This document shows, piece after piece, positions 51,742 through 59,552 of a stretch of 64,000 nt of DNA; within the stretch, counting starts at the first letter, position 1; every line of letters starts with the position of its first letter. The DNA comes from CBDAPX01 sp965198725. GTDB lineage: Bacteria > Pseudomonadota > Alphaproteobacteria > Rhodobacterales > Rhodobacteraceae. The translations under genes and the position numbers were made by a program. The stretch is from the NCBI GenBank assembly GCA_965198725.1, contig CBDAPX010000002.1, positions 434,001 through 498,000 of the forward strand, in the 5' to 3' direction. The notes beneath the pieces were generated by a model, which saw only the letters and a program-made list of their open reading frames with translations, was not told where the DNA came from and searched no databases.

Positions 51742-52077
51742 TTAGTTGAGGCAGAGGTACAGACGCTCTGCCACGTAGCCGTATTGAGACGTCGGAATGG
51801 TGCGCGTGCTGGTGTACTCTGCGCGTTTTTTGTGACCCTTTTGACAGATGCGGGTGGCCTCTTGATCCGCCGCGGCAAGCGCGTTGGATTTCACATCGGC
51901 CGATGCCAAATCATATAGGTTTCCGTTCAATTGCATGCTGACACTGTCACCATTGAATTGCGAAACCGCTGGTGAAATCTGGTCCACGGTCACAGAACAG
52001 GCGGTTAGCATCAAACCAGCCAAAAACACTGAAAACGACGAGCGGCGAAAAGCGGGCAAAAACAACGGAGCACCCAT
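51742..52077 (-). CDS. Small lipoprotein of unknown function
   Basis: A 111-residue protein with a lipoprotein signal ('FLAGLMLTAC', cysteine at about 27), so it is probably anchored in a membrane. The mature part has two more cysteines ('RICQKG' and the C-terminal 'LYLCLN'). I do not recognise the family. It lies 72 bases after the ribF start on the same strand and is probably separate. The true start may be a later ATG closer to the signal. Confidence 0.65.
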   Translation of the reverse strand: MGAPLFLPAFRRSSFSVFLAGLMLTACSVTVDQISPAVSQFNGDSVSMQLNGNLYDLASADVKSNALAAADQEATRICQKGHKKRAEYTSTRTIPTSQYGYVAERLYLCLN

Positions 52078-52141
52078 GTGTTACGATTATGACAATCGAA
52101 ACACACAAGATTAAGGTAAATTGAAGATTAACGGGCGCCGT

Positions 52142-52585
52142 TCAGTCGAATTTCCGGCTGGGTGCCAAAACGGTTGCCTCTCCGACGAGAACTTTTTTGC
52201 CTTCGACGGCGCAATGACAATCGAGCCGGACCCGACGTTTGGACATGTCGATGTCAACCACCTTGACCTCGGCATAGACCATGTCACCGGGGCGCACCGG
52301 TGCGAGGAATTTGAGCGATTGGCCCATATAGACAGTGCCGTGCCCCGGCAGCTGCTCCCCGATCACGGCAGAGATCAGCCCGGCGGTCAGCATACCATGG
52401 GCGATGCGCCCTTCAAAGATCGTGTCGCGGGCATAATCATCATCCAGATGCACCGGGTTCCGATCGGTGGATACCTGCGCGAACATTTCAATGTCCTCGT
52501 CCGTCACCACTTTGCGCAAGTGGCGCGACATGCCCATCTCAATGTCTTCGATGCAGATCGTTCCGCGGGGCAGATTGTCCAGCAT
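52142..52585 (-). CDS. MaoC-family (R)-hydratase-like protein
   Basis: A 147-residue hot-dog fold protein. The hydratase motif 'FAQVSTDRNPVHLDDDYA' holds the catalytic Asp and His, and 'GRIAHGMLTAGLISAVI' completes the MaoC pattern. It probably hydrates short enoyl-CoA thioesters. The start at 52585 follows GAAGAGGA at good spacing; a frame start 33 bases upstream is less likely. Confidence 0.88.
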   Translation of the reverse strand: MLDNLPRGTICIEDIEMGMSRHLRKVVTDEDIEMFAQVSTDRNPVHLDDDYARDTIFEGRIAHGMLTAGLISAVIGEQLPGHGTVYMGQSLKFLAPVRPGDMVYAEVKVVDIDMSKRRVRLDCHCAVEGKKVLVGEATVLAPSRKFD

Positions 52586-52690
52586 GGTATCCTCTTCACC
52601 TAATCGGTCGCGTAACATTATGTTAGCTTTTGGCGCTTATCTGGCAACTTTATTACTTTGCAGATGCAGAAAAGCAAGAGGAAATTTGAC

Positions 52691-53569
52691 CTACCGTAAA
52701 TGTCCAATCGTAAAGGGCGGATGCATATTTTCCTTTTGCAAATAAAGCTCTAGCGCATCCGGATCCGGTTGACGGTTGGTTTTTGTCTCCTGCGCGGCCA
52801 GGCCGCCGCTGATAAAAAGAGAATCGATGTCTTCGCCCACAGCCCCGGCAATATCGGTTTGGATGCCATCCCCGACCGCCAGAATGCCCTGGTTTGGCAC
52901 GTCATGGCCCAGCTCTGCCAACCGCCGGCGCGCCAGATCATAGATCGGCGGATGAGGCTTGCCGAAATAAAGGCTCTCGCCGCCCATCTCGGTATAAAGC
53001 TGTGCCAAGGCACCGGCGCACCATTCCCGCACCTCACCGCGATCAACAACGATATCTGGATTGGCGCAGAGCAGTTTGAGCCCTTTGGTTTTCGAATAAA
53101 GGAAATCGGCGCGGTTCACGTCCGGGTCCGCCATCGGGTCAAAAGGACCGCAGCACACAATGCCATCAGCCTCATTAAGCGGAACGCGTGTGATCGACAC
53201 GGGCGCATCCAGCAGCTTCAAAGGGTCAAAGAACCCGGCGTCCCGGTCCCATTCCCCCATGAAATAAACCTTTTCCCCGACGGTGCCGAGGAACATCGAA
53301 GCGCGGGCACTGTCGCCGCTGCTGGCAATTGTGTCCCAGGCATCATCCGGCACGCCAAAATGATCACGGATCTGGGTTTCGACGCCCGCGCGGGGTTTGG
53401 GTGAATTGGTGACCAGAACCACGATACCGCCTTTTGCGCGGTAAGCTTGCAAAGCTGCCACGGCTTCCGGCAAGGCGTGAACACCGTTGTGCACGCAGCC
53501 CCAGAGATCAACGAACATGGCGTCATACCGGTCGGAAATCTCGGACAGGGATTGGATGATTTGGGTCAT
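52691..53569 (-). CDS. TIGR01459-family HAD hydrolase
   Basis: A 292-residue HAD phosphatase of the sugar-phosphate type. The nucleophile motif is 'FVDLWGCVHNG' (the second Asp of DxD replaced by Trp, as is common in this subfamily), motif II 'VLVTNSPKP' and motif IV 'VGDGIQTDIAGA'. The cap-domain 'GKPHPPIYDLA' has the motif III lysine. The substrate is unknown. The gene is monocistronic. Confidence 0.88.
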   Translation of the reverse strand: MTQIIQSLSEISDRYDAMFVDLWGCVHNGVHALPEAVAALQAYRAKGGIVVLVTNSPKPRAGVETQIRDHFGVPDDAWDTIASSGDSARASMFLGTVGEKVYFMGEWDRDAGFFDPLKLLDAPVSITRVPLNEADGIVCCGPFDPMADPDVNRADFLYSKTKGLKLLCANPDIVVDRGEVREWCAGALAQLYTEMGGESLYFGKPHPPIYDLARRRLAELGHDVPNQGILAVGDGIQTDIAGAVGEDIDSLFISGGLAAQETKTNRQPDPDALELYLQKENMHPPFTIGHLR

Positions 53570-53623
53570 GGCGGCGTCCTTTGAAACTGTTGGAGCCTCT
53601 ATGACCCGATCATGCCAATATTG

Positions 53624-53998
53624 CTATGATGAATAACTCCAAGTCTGATCTGGTCTTAGCGACGCTTCATTAGAAGACGGGCCGTACCGTTCATCCCAAA
53701 CGATGAGAGTACTCCAAAAAAGCAAACACACATGACATTTTTCAAGCATTTTTAACAGCGCGTCAGCATAGTCCATTTGTTCTCGGACTTTGTCCATTTC
53801 ATCGGCTCGTTCTTCCTTGGACATGTTCTTAACCGGTGTTCCCCGTTTTACCGGCTTTCGCGGTGGCAGCGGCGAGGCATCAGCGGCGATCAAGCCGGTG
53901 GCGATTTCGATCGCCACGTCCGGCTCCGCCTTTACTGCGGCTGGAACGACGGCGATGGTGAGTGCGATACTGGCGCACATCAATTTAAACTGTGTCAT
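53624..53998 (-). CDS. Hypothetical exported protein
   Basis: A 124-residue protein with a signal peptide ending 'AAVKAE'. The mature part has a Pro/Lys-rich segment ('PLPPRKPVKRG') and an acidic helix ('NMSKEERADEMDKVREQMDY'), then two cysteines 'CHVC' in a hydrophobic stretch. I do not recognise the family. The start overlaps the stop of the next small exported protein by four bases (ATGA), so the two are coupled. Confidence 0.6.
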   Translation of the reverse strand: MTQFKLMCASIALTIAVVPAAVKAEPDVAIEIATGLIAADASPLPPRKPVKRGTPVKNMSKEERADEMDKVREQMDYADALLKMLEKCHVCLLFWSTLIVWDERYGPSSNEASLRPDQTWSYSS

Positions 53999-54363
53999 TT
54001 GCGGATCCCATACATATTGCGAAAGACTTGAAGCGTTTGTTGGTCAACCAGCTTATTCACCGCAGGCTGGACAGAAGAATGCAGACCGCTCCACCCACCT
54101 TTTTTCTTGGTTTCCCGCAGGATTTGATCAACGTATTTCTTTTTATGTTTGGCACATGGTTTGGCACTTTGCGCAAAACTGCCACCTTGCTTCAGCACGT
54201 CATCCACGCAGGACAGGTACACGAAATACGTGCCGCGCATGTCCCAAGGGCCCAATTGAACCGTTTTGGGTGCGCGTTGAGCAAATGCAGGCGTCGTGAT
54301 CAAGGCTATTGCCAATCCTGCCGCCGCAATGCGTGTCATCGAATGCATTCGAACAAACTCCAA
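53995..54363 (-). CDS. Hypothetical exported protein
   Basis: A 122-residue protein with a signal peptide ('GLAIALITTPAFAQ'). The mature part is small and basic, with two cysteines ('YLSCVDDV', 'AKPCAKHKKKY') that may pair. No family is recognised. It is the first gene of a two-gene unit with 53624-53998. The start could also be an ATG 15 or 24 bases later. Confidence 0.6.
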   Translation of the reverse strand: MEFVRMHSMTRIAAAGLAIALITTPAFAQRAPKTVQLGPWDMRGTYFVYLSCVDDVLKQGGSFAQSAKPCAKHKKKYVDQILRETKKKGGWSGLHSSVQPAVNKLVDQQTLQVFRNMYGIRK

Positions 54364-54469
54364 CTAAGAACAATATGAAAAGATGATGTTCAATCTGAGC
54401 GTCAGTCAATGGAAATTCGGCTTCGTCTATGAGCCAAGCTTGATCGCGGTCAACGGTGAGTTGGCCGTC

Positions 54470-55612
54470 TCACTCCTCGGTGACATCCTCGACCGCGGGC
54501 GCATCCGTCACAAATTCTGTTCCAAGATGAACAGAGGCCGCAAACCGGGTTTGGTAACGCAACACGACCCGGTAATTTGGTCCGAGAACGCGGCGTAGCA
54601 TGTCAGATATTGGTACCTCACGCACTTCCTCAGGCAAAAGATCGGCGGGCGCCGCGATGCGGAATTGGGTCTCGCTGGGCAGGTCGACGATGATCCACAG
54701 CTCTACAATGCGGCGCTTGGGTTTCACATCGATGCGGATAACCTCGATCGACACTGGATCGGCCCAGTCGCGGAGGGCTTGGACCACCTCTGCTTCTTGC
54801 CTGGTTTCGAGATACCTATTGTAGGTTGCCGTGCCCAGCTGCACGACGATCGCTGTTAAAAAAACCAATGCCACAAGAACACTGGCCGTAAATTGAAGCT
54901 TGCGTTTGCCCTTCCCAAACAGGATCGAGCGCAGGGCGTAGACGATATAAACGGCACAGGCCGACAGCACGATTGCGCCGAGGTTCGTGGCAAAGAGCAA
55001 GCCGGCCTCATAGGCCGCGCTGGGTTCACCGTAAAACAGCAAGACACCCGCCGCTGCCAAGGGCGGGACCAGTGAAACACCGATGGCTGCGCCCGGCAGA
55101 AGGCTGATTTCCTGTTTGTTGATTTGGACATAGGCGCCTGCGACACCGGCCGCCAGCGCGATGATCAAGTCTTCGGTGCCGGGGTCCGTGCGCGCTGTAA
55201 CTTGTTGTGGCAGCGTGATCGCCTCTGGAACGTCGGACACAAGAACAAGCGCCCACGCCATACCGATACTGGCCAAAGCCGCCAGGCAGACAATACCGGT
55301 TAAAATAGCGGCCCGCCGCAACCATCCCATCACCATTGCCGATGCAATGCCCAGGATCGGTGTCATCAGGGGAGCGATGAGCATCGCGGCGATGACCACG
55401 GCGGCAGAGTCCCGCAACAAACCCATCGTTGAAATCACGACGGACAACGTCAGCAGCATGGAAAAGCGCCGCCAATAAGCCGCGCGGTCCGATCCTTCGA
55501 ACCGCAAAATATCCCGCGCCGTACTAAGTTTCTTTTCGACGATCTGTCCCGCGCCCCCTCTGCGCAGATGGTCCGACCATATTAAGGCGGGTTTGCGATG
55601 GGGCAAGTGCAC
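54470..55612 (-). CDS. DUF389 membrane protein
   Basis: A 380-residue membrane protein of the DUF389 (TIGR00341/TIGR00271-like) family. Six or so hydrophobic segments follow residue 50; 'DSAAVVIAAMLIAPLMTPILG' (in part) and 'GVSLVPPLAAAGV' are the family signatures. A soluble alpha/beta domain follows near residue 275. Function is unknown. The start is uncertain: the GTG at 55612 lies right after the ppaC terminator and has no ribosome site, but no better in-frame start is visible before the membrane part. Confidence 0.8.
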   Translation of the reverse strand: MHLPHRKPALIWSDHLRRGGAGQIVEKKLSTARDILRFEGSDRAAYWRRFSMLLTLSVVISTMGLLRDSAAVVIAAMLIAPLMTPILGIASAMVMGWLRRAAILTGIVCLAALASIGMAWALVLVSDVPEAITLPQQVTARTDPGTEDLIIALAAGVAGAYVQINKQEISLLPGAAIGVSLVPPLAAAGVLLFYGEPSAAYEAGLLFATNLGAIVLSACAVYIVYALRSILFGKGKRKLQFTASVLVALVFLTAIVVQLGTATYNRYLETRQEAEVVQALRDWADPVSIEVIRIDVKPKRRIVELWIIVDLPSETQFRIAAPADLLPEEVREVPISDMLRRVLGPNYRVVLRYQTRFAASVHLGTEFVTDAPAVEDVTEE

Positions 55613-55641
55613 GAAAAAAGGCGCCCAAAAGTGGACGCCTT
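55613..55641 (-). terminator. Rho-independent terminator of ppaC
   Basis: On the minus strand AAGGCG-TCC-ACTTTT-GGG-CGCCTT followed by TTTTCG, about 20 bases after the ppaC stop. It lies directly before the assigned start of the DUF389 gene. Confidence 0.75.
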
Positions 55642-55663
55642 CGTTGCAGTGTTTTGGGTCAGG

Positions 55664-56584
55664 TCAGACCTTCAGGTTTGGGATGATCTGCTTTTTGCGG
55701 CTCATCACACCCGGCAACACAACCGTGTCGCCCAATACGGTGGCGTCAAAGCTCTTTTCCGCAACCGATTTCACCAGATCGTTCGGAACCAACAGCGTTG
55801 CTTCCTCGTTCAGGATGTCGACGACGAACAGCAAAACCTGATCTACACCGTCTTCTGAGGCCACGGTCACCATGCTTTCGGCCAAGCTGTCCTTGCGGTC
55901 CAGCACCACCGACGGAGCGGTTGTTTCAAGAACCGACACGCGGAACTTGGTGCCGTCGACTTCGTATTCCTTCGAATCCATGCGCAGCAGTTCGGCGTCC
56001 GAGAAAGAGGACACATCGGATTTGGCCGCAAACATGTCGGCGGCATAATCCGTAATGGAAATGCCCAGATCTGCTGCGAGCTTTTCTGCAACGGCCTTGT
56101 CATGCGCGGTGGTGGTCGGCGACCGGAATTCCAACGTGTCAGAGAGGATGCAGGTCAGCGCGGCACCTTTGGCCCAATCGGGCATTTTCGACGCGTCATC
56201 GCCCATCAAGTCGTGCATGATCGTTGCGGTGCAGGCTAAAGGGCGGACCGTGATGTCGATGGGCCCTTTGGTTTCCAGGCCGCCGACCAGCTTGTGGTGA
56301 TCGATGATGGCTTGAACATCCGCGCCGTTAATGTTGGCCGGCAGTTCCGCCGGGTTGTTGGTGTCAACGATAACGACCGGTGCGTCATCTGCGACGTCGG
56401 CGATGATGGCTGGTTTGGGCAGGTCCCAACGGTCCAGCATGAATGCGGCTTCGGTGTTGGGCTCACCCAACAGGACGGCTTCTGCCGATTGTCCTTTGAT
56501 CTCGTTCAGGTACCAAGCCCAGATAATGGCAGAGCCGGTGGAATCGGTGTCGGGGGATTTATGGCCAAAGACCTGAATCGTCAT
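55664..56584 (-). CDS. ppaC: Manganese-dependent inorganic pyrophosphatase (family II)
   Basis: A 306-residue DHH-family pyrophosphatase. 'FGHKSPDTDSTGSA' supplies the first metal ligands, 'VDTNNPAELP' the next, and the 'DHH' motif lies in 'AIIDHHKLVGG'. The C-terminal DHHA2 domain ends with 'SRKKQIIP'. Family II enzymes are uncommon among Proteobacteria outside some groups but are known in Rhodobacterales. It hydrolyses pyrophosphate from biosynthesis. It has its own terminator. Confidence 0.93.
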   Translation of the reverse strand: MTIQVFGHKSPDTDSTGSAIIWAWYLNEIKGQSAEAVLLGEPNTEAAFMLDRWDLPKPAIIADVADDAPVVIVDTNNPAELPANINGADVQAIIDHHKLVGGLETKGPIDITVRPLACTATIMHDLMGDDASKMPDWAKGAALTCILSDTLEFRSPTTTAHDKAVAEKLAADLGISITDYAADMFAAKSDVSSFSDAELLRMDSKEYEVDGTKFRVSVLETTAPSVVLDRKDSLAESMVTVASEDGVDQVLLFVVDILNEEATLLVPNDLVKSVAEKSFDATVLGDTVVLPGVMSRKKQIIPNLKV

Positions 56585-56702
56585 CTCAATGCTTCTTTAA
56601 CAAGCGCGAATTTGCGCGCCTTATAGGACCGCCAGCCGGGCTTGTCACGGGGCGATGCGGTGTCAAATGGACGCGAACCGCCGGGTCGCCTAAGGTGCAG
56701 GC

Positions 56703-57374
56703 ATGACACGGGAACAAGACCTTTACCCGCCCATAAAATCCTTGCTTGAGCGACAGGGGTATGACGTCAAAGGCGAGGTGGGCGCCGCGGATGTGGTGGC
56801 GCGACGAGGCGACGAACCGCCGGTGATTGTCGAGTTGAAAACCCGTTTTTCACTGGCCTTGTACCATCAGGGCATTGCGCGGCTTTCGATCACTGATCTG
56901 GTCTATCTTGGGGTTCCGAAGCCAACCGGACGCAGCGCGCGTCGTGCGTTGAAAGACAATATCGCCATGTGTCAGCGTTTGGGGCTTGGCCTGATCACCG
57001 TCCGCGCCGATGGGCGGGCCGAGGTACAGTGCGATCCGGGGCCTTATGCGCCGCGAAAGTCAAAGACGAAACAGGCCAGGATGCTGCGGGAATTTGATCG
57101 GCGGGTTGGGGACCCGAACGCAGGCGGGGCGACCCGGTTTGGCATTGTGACGGCCTATCGCCAGGACGCGCTGCGCTGCGCGGCCTATCTGGCTGAAAAC
57201 GGGCCTGCGAAAGGGGCCGAAGTCGCCAAAGCCACAGGAGTGCCAAAAGCGACGACGCTGATGCGCGATAACCATTACGGCTGGTTTGATAAGGTTGAAA
57301 AGGGCGTCTACGCGCTGGCCCCGGCTGGCACCGAGGGGTTGCAGCATTGGGCCTATAGCTGGGAAGACACCTAA
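56703..57374 (+). CDS. DUF2161 protein, PD-(D/E)XK nuclease-like
   Basis: A 223-residue protein of an alphaproteobacterial family. The N-terminal 70 residues have a PD-(D/E)XK-like pattern ('GEVGAADVVARRG', then 'VIVELKTRF'), which is the basis for nuclease or phosphodiesterase predictions. The C-terminal part ('GAEVAKATGVPKATTLMRDNHYG') looks like a winged-helix DNA-binding domain. Role unknown. It is convergent with the GGDEF gene, with a four-base overlap. Confidence 0.82.
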   Translation: MTREQDLYPPIKSLLERQGYDVKGEVGAADVVARRGDEPPVIVELKTRFSLALYHQGIARLSITDLVYLGVPKPTGRSARRALKDNIAMCQRLGLGLITVRADGRAEVQCDPGPYAPRKSKTKQARMLREFDRRVGDPNAGGATRFGIVTAYRQDALRCAAYLAENGPAKGAEVAKATGVPKATTLMRDNHYGWFDKVEKGVYALAPAGTEGLQHWAYSWEDT

Positions 57375-58849
57375 GCGGGCTTTGCCGCCTTGGCTCTTTT
57401 GGGCTTTGGACCATTGCGTGGCAGCACGATGCGGTCTCGACCTTCTTCTTTCGCCTTGTAGAGGCATTCATCTGCCGCCCGCAGCAGCGTGATGACTTCG
57501 TTGCCGTCCTCCGGGAAAGAGGCCAGCCCGGCGGAAATCGTGATGCGGGGCAGGGTTTCGTGGCCATAGGCCACTTGCTGTGCCGAAATGGCGACCCGGA
57601 ATTGTTCTGCCATCTCAGCGGCGTCTTGCATCGAGACACCGGGGCAGAGTACGACAAATTCCTCTCCTCCGATCCGGCAGGGATAACACCCATCCGCAAA
57701 GCTGCGCACCATTAACGACCCGACCTCGCGCAGGACGATGTCGCCTGCGTCATGCCCGTGATGATCATTGAATTTCTTAAAGTGATCCACGTCGAACGAG
57801 ATCAACGTGACGGGCGCACCGACAGAGCGGGCGCGGTTAATCTCTCGCAACGCGGCATCAAGGAACCAGCGACGGTTCCAAAGGGATGTCAGGGGATCGC
57901 GGGTCGATTGATCCTGCAACTCCTGGCGCAACTGAACATTGGCAATAGCCAGGCTGATCTGTTCGGCACAGAGCAGCGCCAACTCTTGGCGTTGGCGCAT
58001 ATAGGCCCCGTGATCCGGACCATCCGCTTCGGTTTCTCGCGGAACCGGAAATTCCAAAGTCAAAAGCCCGATTGTCTCACCATGGGCGATGATAGGGAGG
58101 CAAAGGCTGGGGCATTCGTGGTTCTTATGGTGTTCACAGGGAAACTCGATCGCGCGAACCCCATAGGCATAGACCCGCCCGCGGCGCAGGCCCCAGCAGC
58201 ATTCCGGATCCATATGGTCTTCTGGCGGCTCTAACGTGATGCCCCATTGGGCCATCAGATCCAGCGTATCCCGTGAGTTTGAGTAGATATAAAGCTGCCC
58301 GCTGGTTTCGGGAAAGATCGTATGCATCGCGGCTTGTACAACGCGCAACAACTCGTCCAGCGATTTCGCGGAATAGAGCCATTCGCTTGTTTGTGACAGG
58401 AGCTTGCGTTCTTCCTGACGCACGCGGTCCTCGACCATACGGTCATCATTGAGGTTTTCGAGCCGTTTGCGTTCGGTCACGTCCCGTTCAGCGGAAATGA
58501 AATGGGTATGCGTGCCCGACGTGTCGAACACCGGATTGATGCGCAGCTCGATCCAATAGGGTTTGCCGCCTTTGTCGTAGTTCAGAATTTCCGTCTGGAT
58601 CGGTTGACGCTTTTGCAAGGCTGCGGAAATGGCGGCGACGGTTTTGGCATCCGTATCTTTGCCTTGCAAAACGGTGCCTGGTTTCTTGCCCGCCATGTCG
58701 GCCACCGTGAACCCCGTCATCTGCGTAAATGCCTCATTCACCCATTCGGTCACACCGTCCTTGTCGGTGATCACGATACTGTCTGCGCAAAACCGGCTGA
58801 TCAATTCGGCATATTTCTGCGTTGGGTCTTCTTCCAGATGGTCGCGCAT
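57371..58849 (-). CDS. PAS-GAF-GGDEF diguanylate cyclase
   Basis: A 492-residue soluble signalling protein. A PAS domain with a PAC tail covers about 15-130 ('FISAERDVTERKRLE'), a GAF domain about 145-310, and the GGDEF domain the rest, with an intact active site 'GGEEF' and the substrate region 'FDVDHFKKFNDHHGHDAGD'. It should make cyclic di-GMP. The PAS segment resembles LOV domains ('GKKPGTVLQGKDTD'), but the photoactive cysteine of 'GRNCRFLQG' is absent, so blue-light sensing is unlikely. No EAL domain is attached. It is monocistronic. Confidence 0.9.
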   Translation of the reverse strand: MRDHLEEDPTQKYAELISRFCADSIVITDKDGVTEWVNEAFTQMTGFTVADMAGKKPGTVLQGKDTDAKTVAAISAALQKRQPIQTEILNYDKGGKPYWIELRINPVFDTSGTHTHFISAERDVTERKRLENLNDDRMVEDRVRQEERKLLSQTSEWLYSAKSLDELLRVVQAAMHTIFPETSGQLYIYSNSRDTLDLMAQWGITLEPPEDHMDPECCWGLRRGRVYAYGVRAIEFPCEHHKNHECPSLCLPIIAHGETIGLLTLEFPVPRETEADGPDHGAYMRQRQELALLCAEQISLAIANVQLRQELQDQSTRDPLTSLWNRRWFLDAALREINRARSVGAPVTLISFDVDHFKKFNDHHGHDAGDIVLREVGSLMVRSFADGCYPCRIGGEEFVVLCPGVSMQDAAEMAEQFRVAISAQQVAYGHETLPRITISAGLASFPEDGNEVITLLRAADECLYKAKEEGRDRIVLPRNGPKPKRAKAAKPA

Positions 58850-59077
58850 CGCTCGATCCTTGCCCGATGGGTTCTGTTCCTTTGGCAGTTGATAGAAGGC
58901 GGTCTGTTAATGGTGTCTTAAGAAACGCGCGCTCTTTCACCGGCATTTTAGGCAATTGGGTCTTTGATTTTGGTATGCCGGGCCGTGGCGCGCTACGCAA
59001 AATAGGTGGCCAAGCGCTTTGGCATCCTCATTGTGCGAACGGGGCGCAAAGGGCCACAGTTTTTTTTGAACCTGCGG
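58850..59077. other. Gap between the GGDEF gene and the groESL promoter
   Basis: About 230 bases with no credible gene or repeat. A run of eight T at 59060-59067 lies near its end, before the groESL promoter. It should also hold the promoter of the GGDEF gene, for which I see no clear boxes. Confidence 0.5.
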
Positions 59078-59106
59078 TTGACTCGTGACGCCACGTCCCA
59101 TATCTC
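59078..59106 (+). promoter_or_regulatory. groESL promoter
   Basis: TTGACT at 59078-59083 and TATCTC at 59101-59106 are separated by 17 bases. The stretch CCCATATCT also looks like the -10 box of heat-shock (RpoH) promoters, so both sigma factors may act here. Confidence 0.5.
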
Positions 59107-59113
59107 CCGCTCG

Positions 59114-59140
59114 TTATCACTCGACAGTGTTGAGTGCTAA
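59114..59140 (+). promoter_or_regulatory. CIRCE operator (HrcA binding site)
   Basis: TTATCACTC - nine bases - GAGTGCTAA. The right arm is a perfect CIRCE half-site and the left arm differs from TTAGCACTC at one base. It lies just downstream of the promoter and 64 bases before groES, so HrcA should repress groESL here. Confidence 0.93.
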
Positions 59141-59204
59141 CGGCCCTGTTTGATGGAGAAGGCAGGGTCAAGGGAGTTAACTTTGAGCCTAAGGAGCTGC
59201 AAAG

Positions 59205-59492
59205 ATGGCATTGAAACCGCTTCACGACCGTGTGCTGGTGCGCCGCATGGAAAGCGACGAGAAAACTGCTGGTGGGTTGATCATCCCCGACAGCGCAAAA
59301 GAAAAGCCCAGCGAAGGTGAAGTTGTTGCGACCGGTGAAGGCGCGCGCAAAGACAGCGGCGAGCTGATCGCAATGGCCGTAAAAGCGGGTGACAAGATCC
59401 TGTTCGGCAAATGGTCGGGCACCGAAGTCACCGTCGACGGCGAAGAACTGCTGATGATGAAAGAAAGCGACATCATGGGGATCATCGAGTAA
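59205..59492 (+). CDS. groES: Co-chaperonin GroES
   Basis: A 95-residue co-chaperonin, the lid of the GroEL cavity. 'ALKPLHDRVLVRRMESDEKT' and the mobile-loop 'TAGGLIIPDSAKEKP'-like segment are typical, as is the C-terminal 'ESDIMGIIE'. AAGGAG precedes the ATG. Controlled by the CIRCE site upstream; groEL follows after 60 bases. Confidence 0.97.
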   Translation: MALKPLHDRVLVRRMESDEKTAGGLIIPDSAKEKPSEGEVVATGEGARKDSGELIAMAVKAGDKILFGKWSGTEVTVDGEELLMMKESDIMGIIE

Positions 59493-59552
59493 GCCCGCGC
59501 GCTTCTCTGACCCTTTCGCTGATTTCAAAACCAATACTCTAGGAGAGAGAAC

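Noticed and set aside
57371..58849. A blue-light LOV photoreceptor
   Set aside because: The cysteine needed for the flavin adduct is missing from the LOV-like motif.
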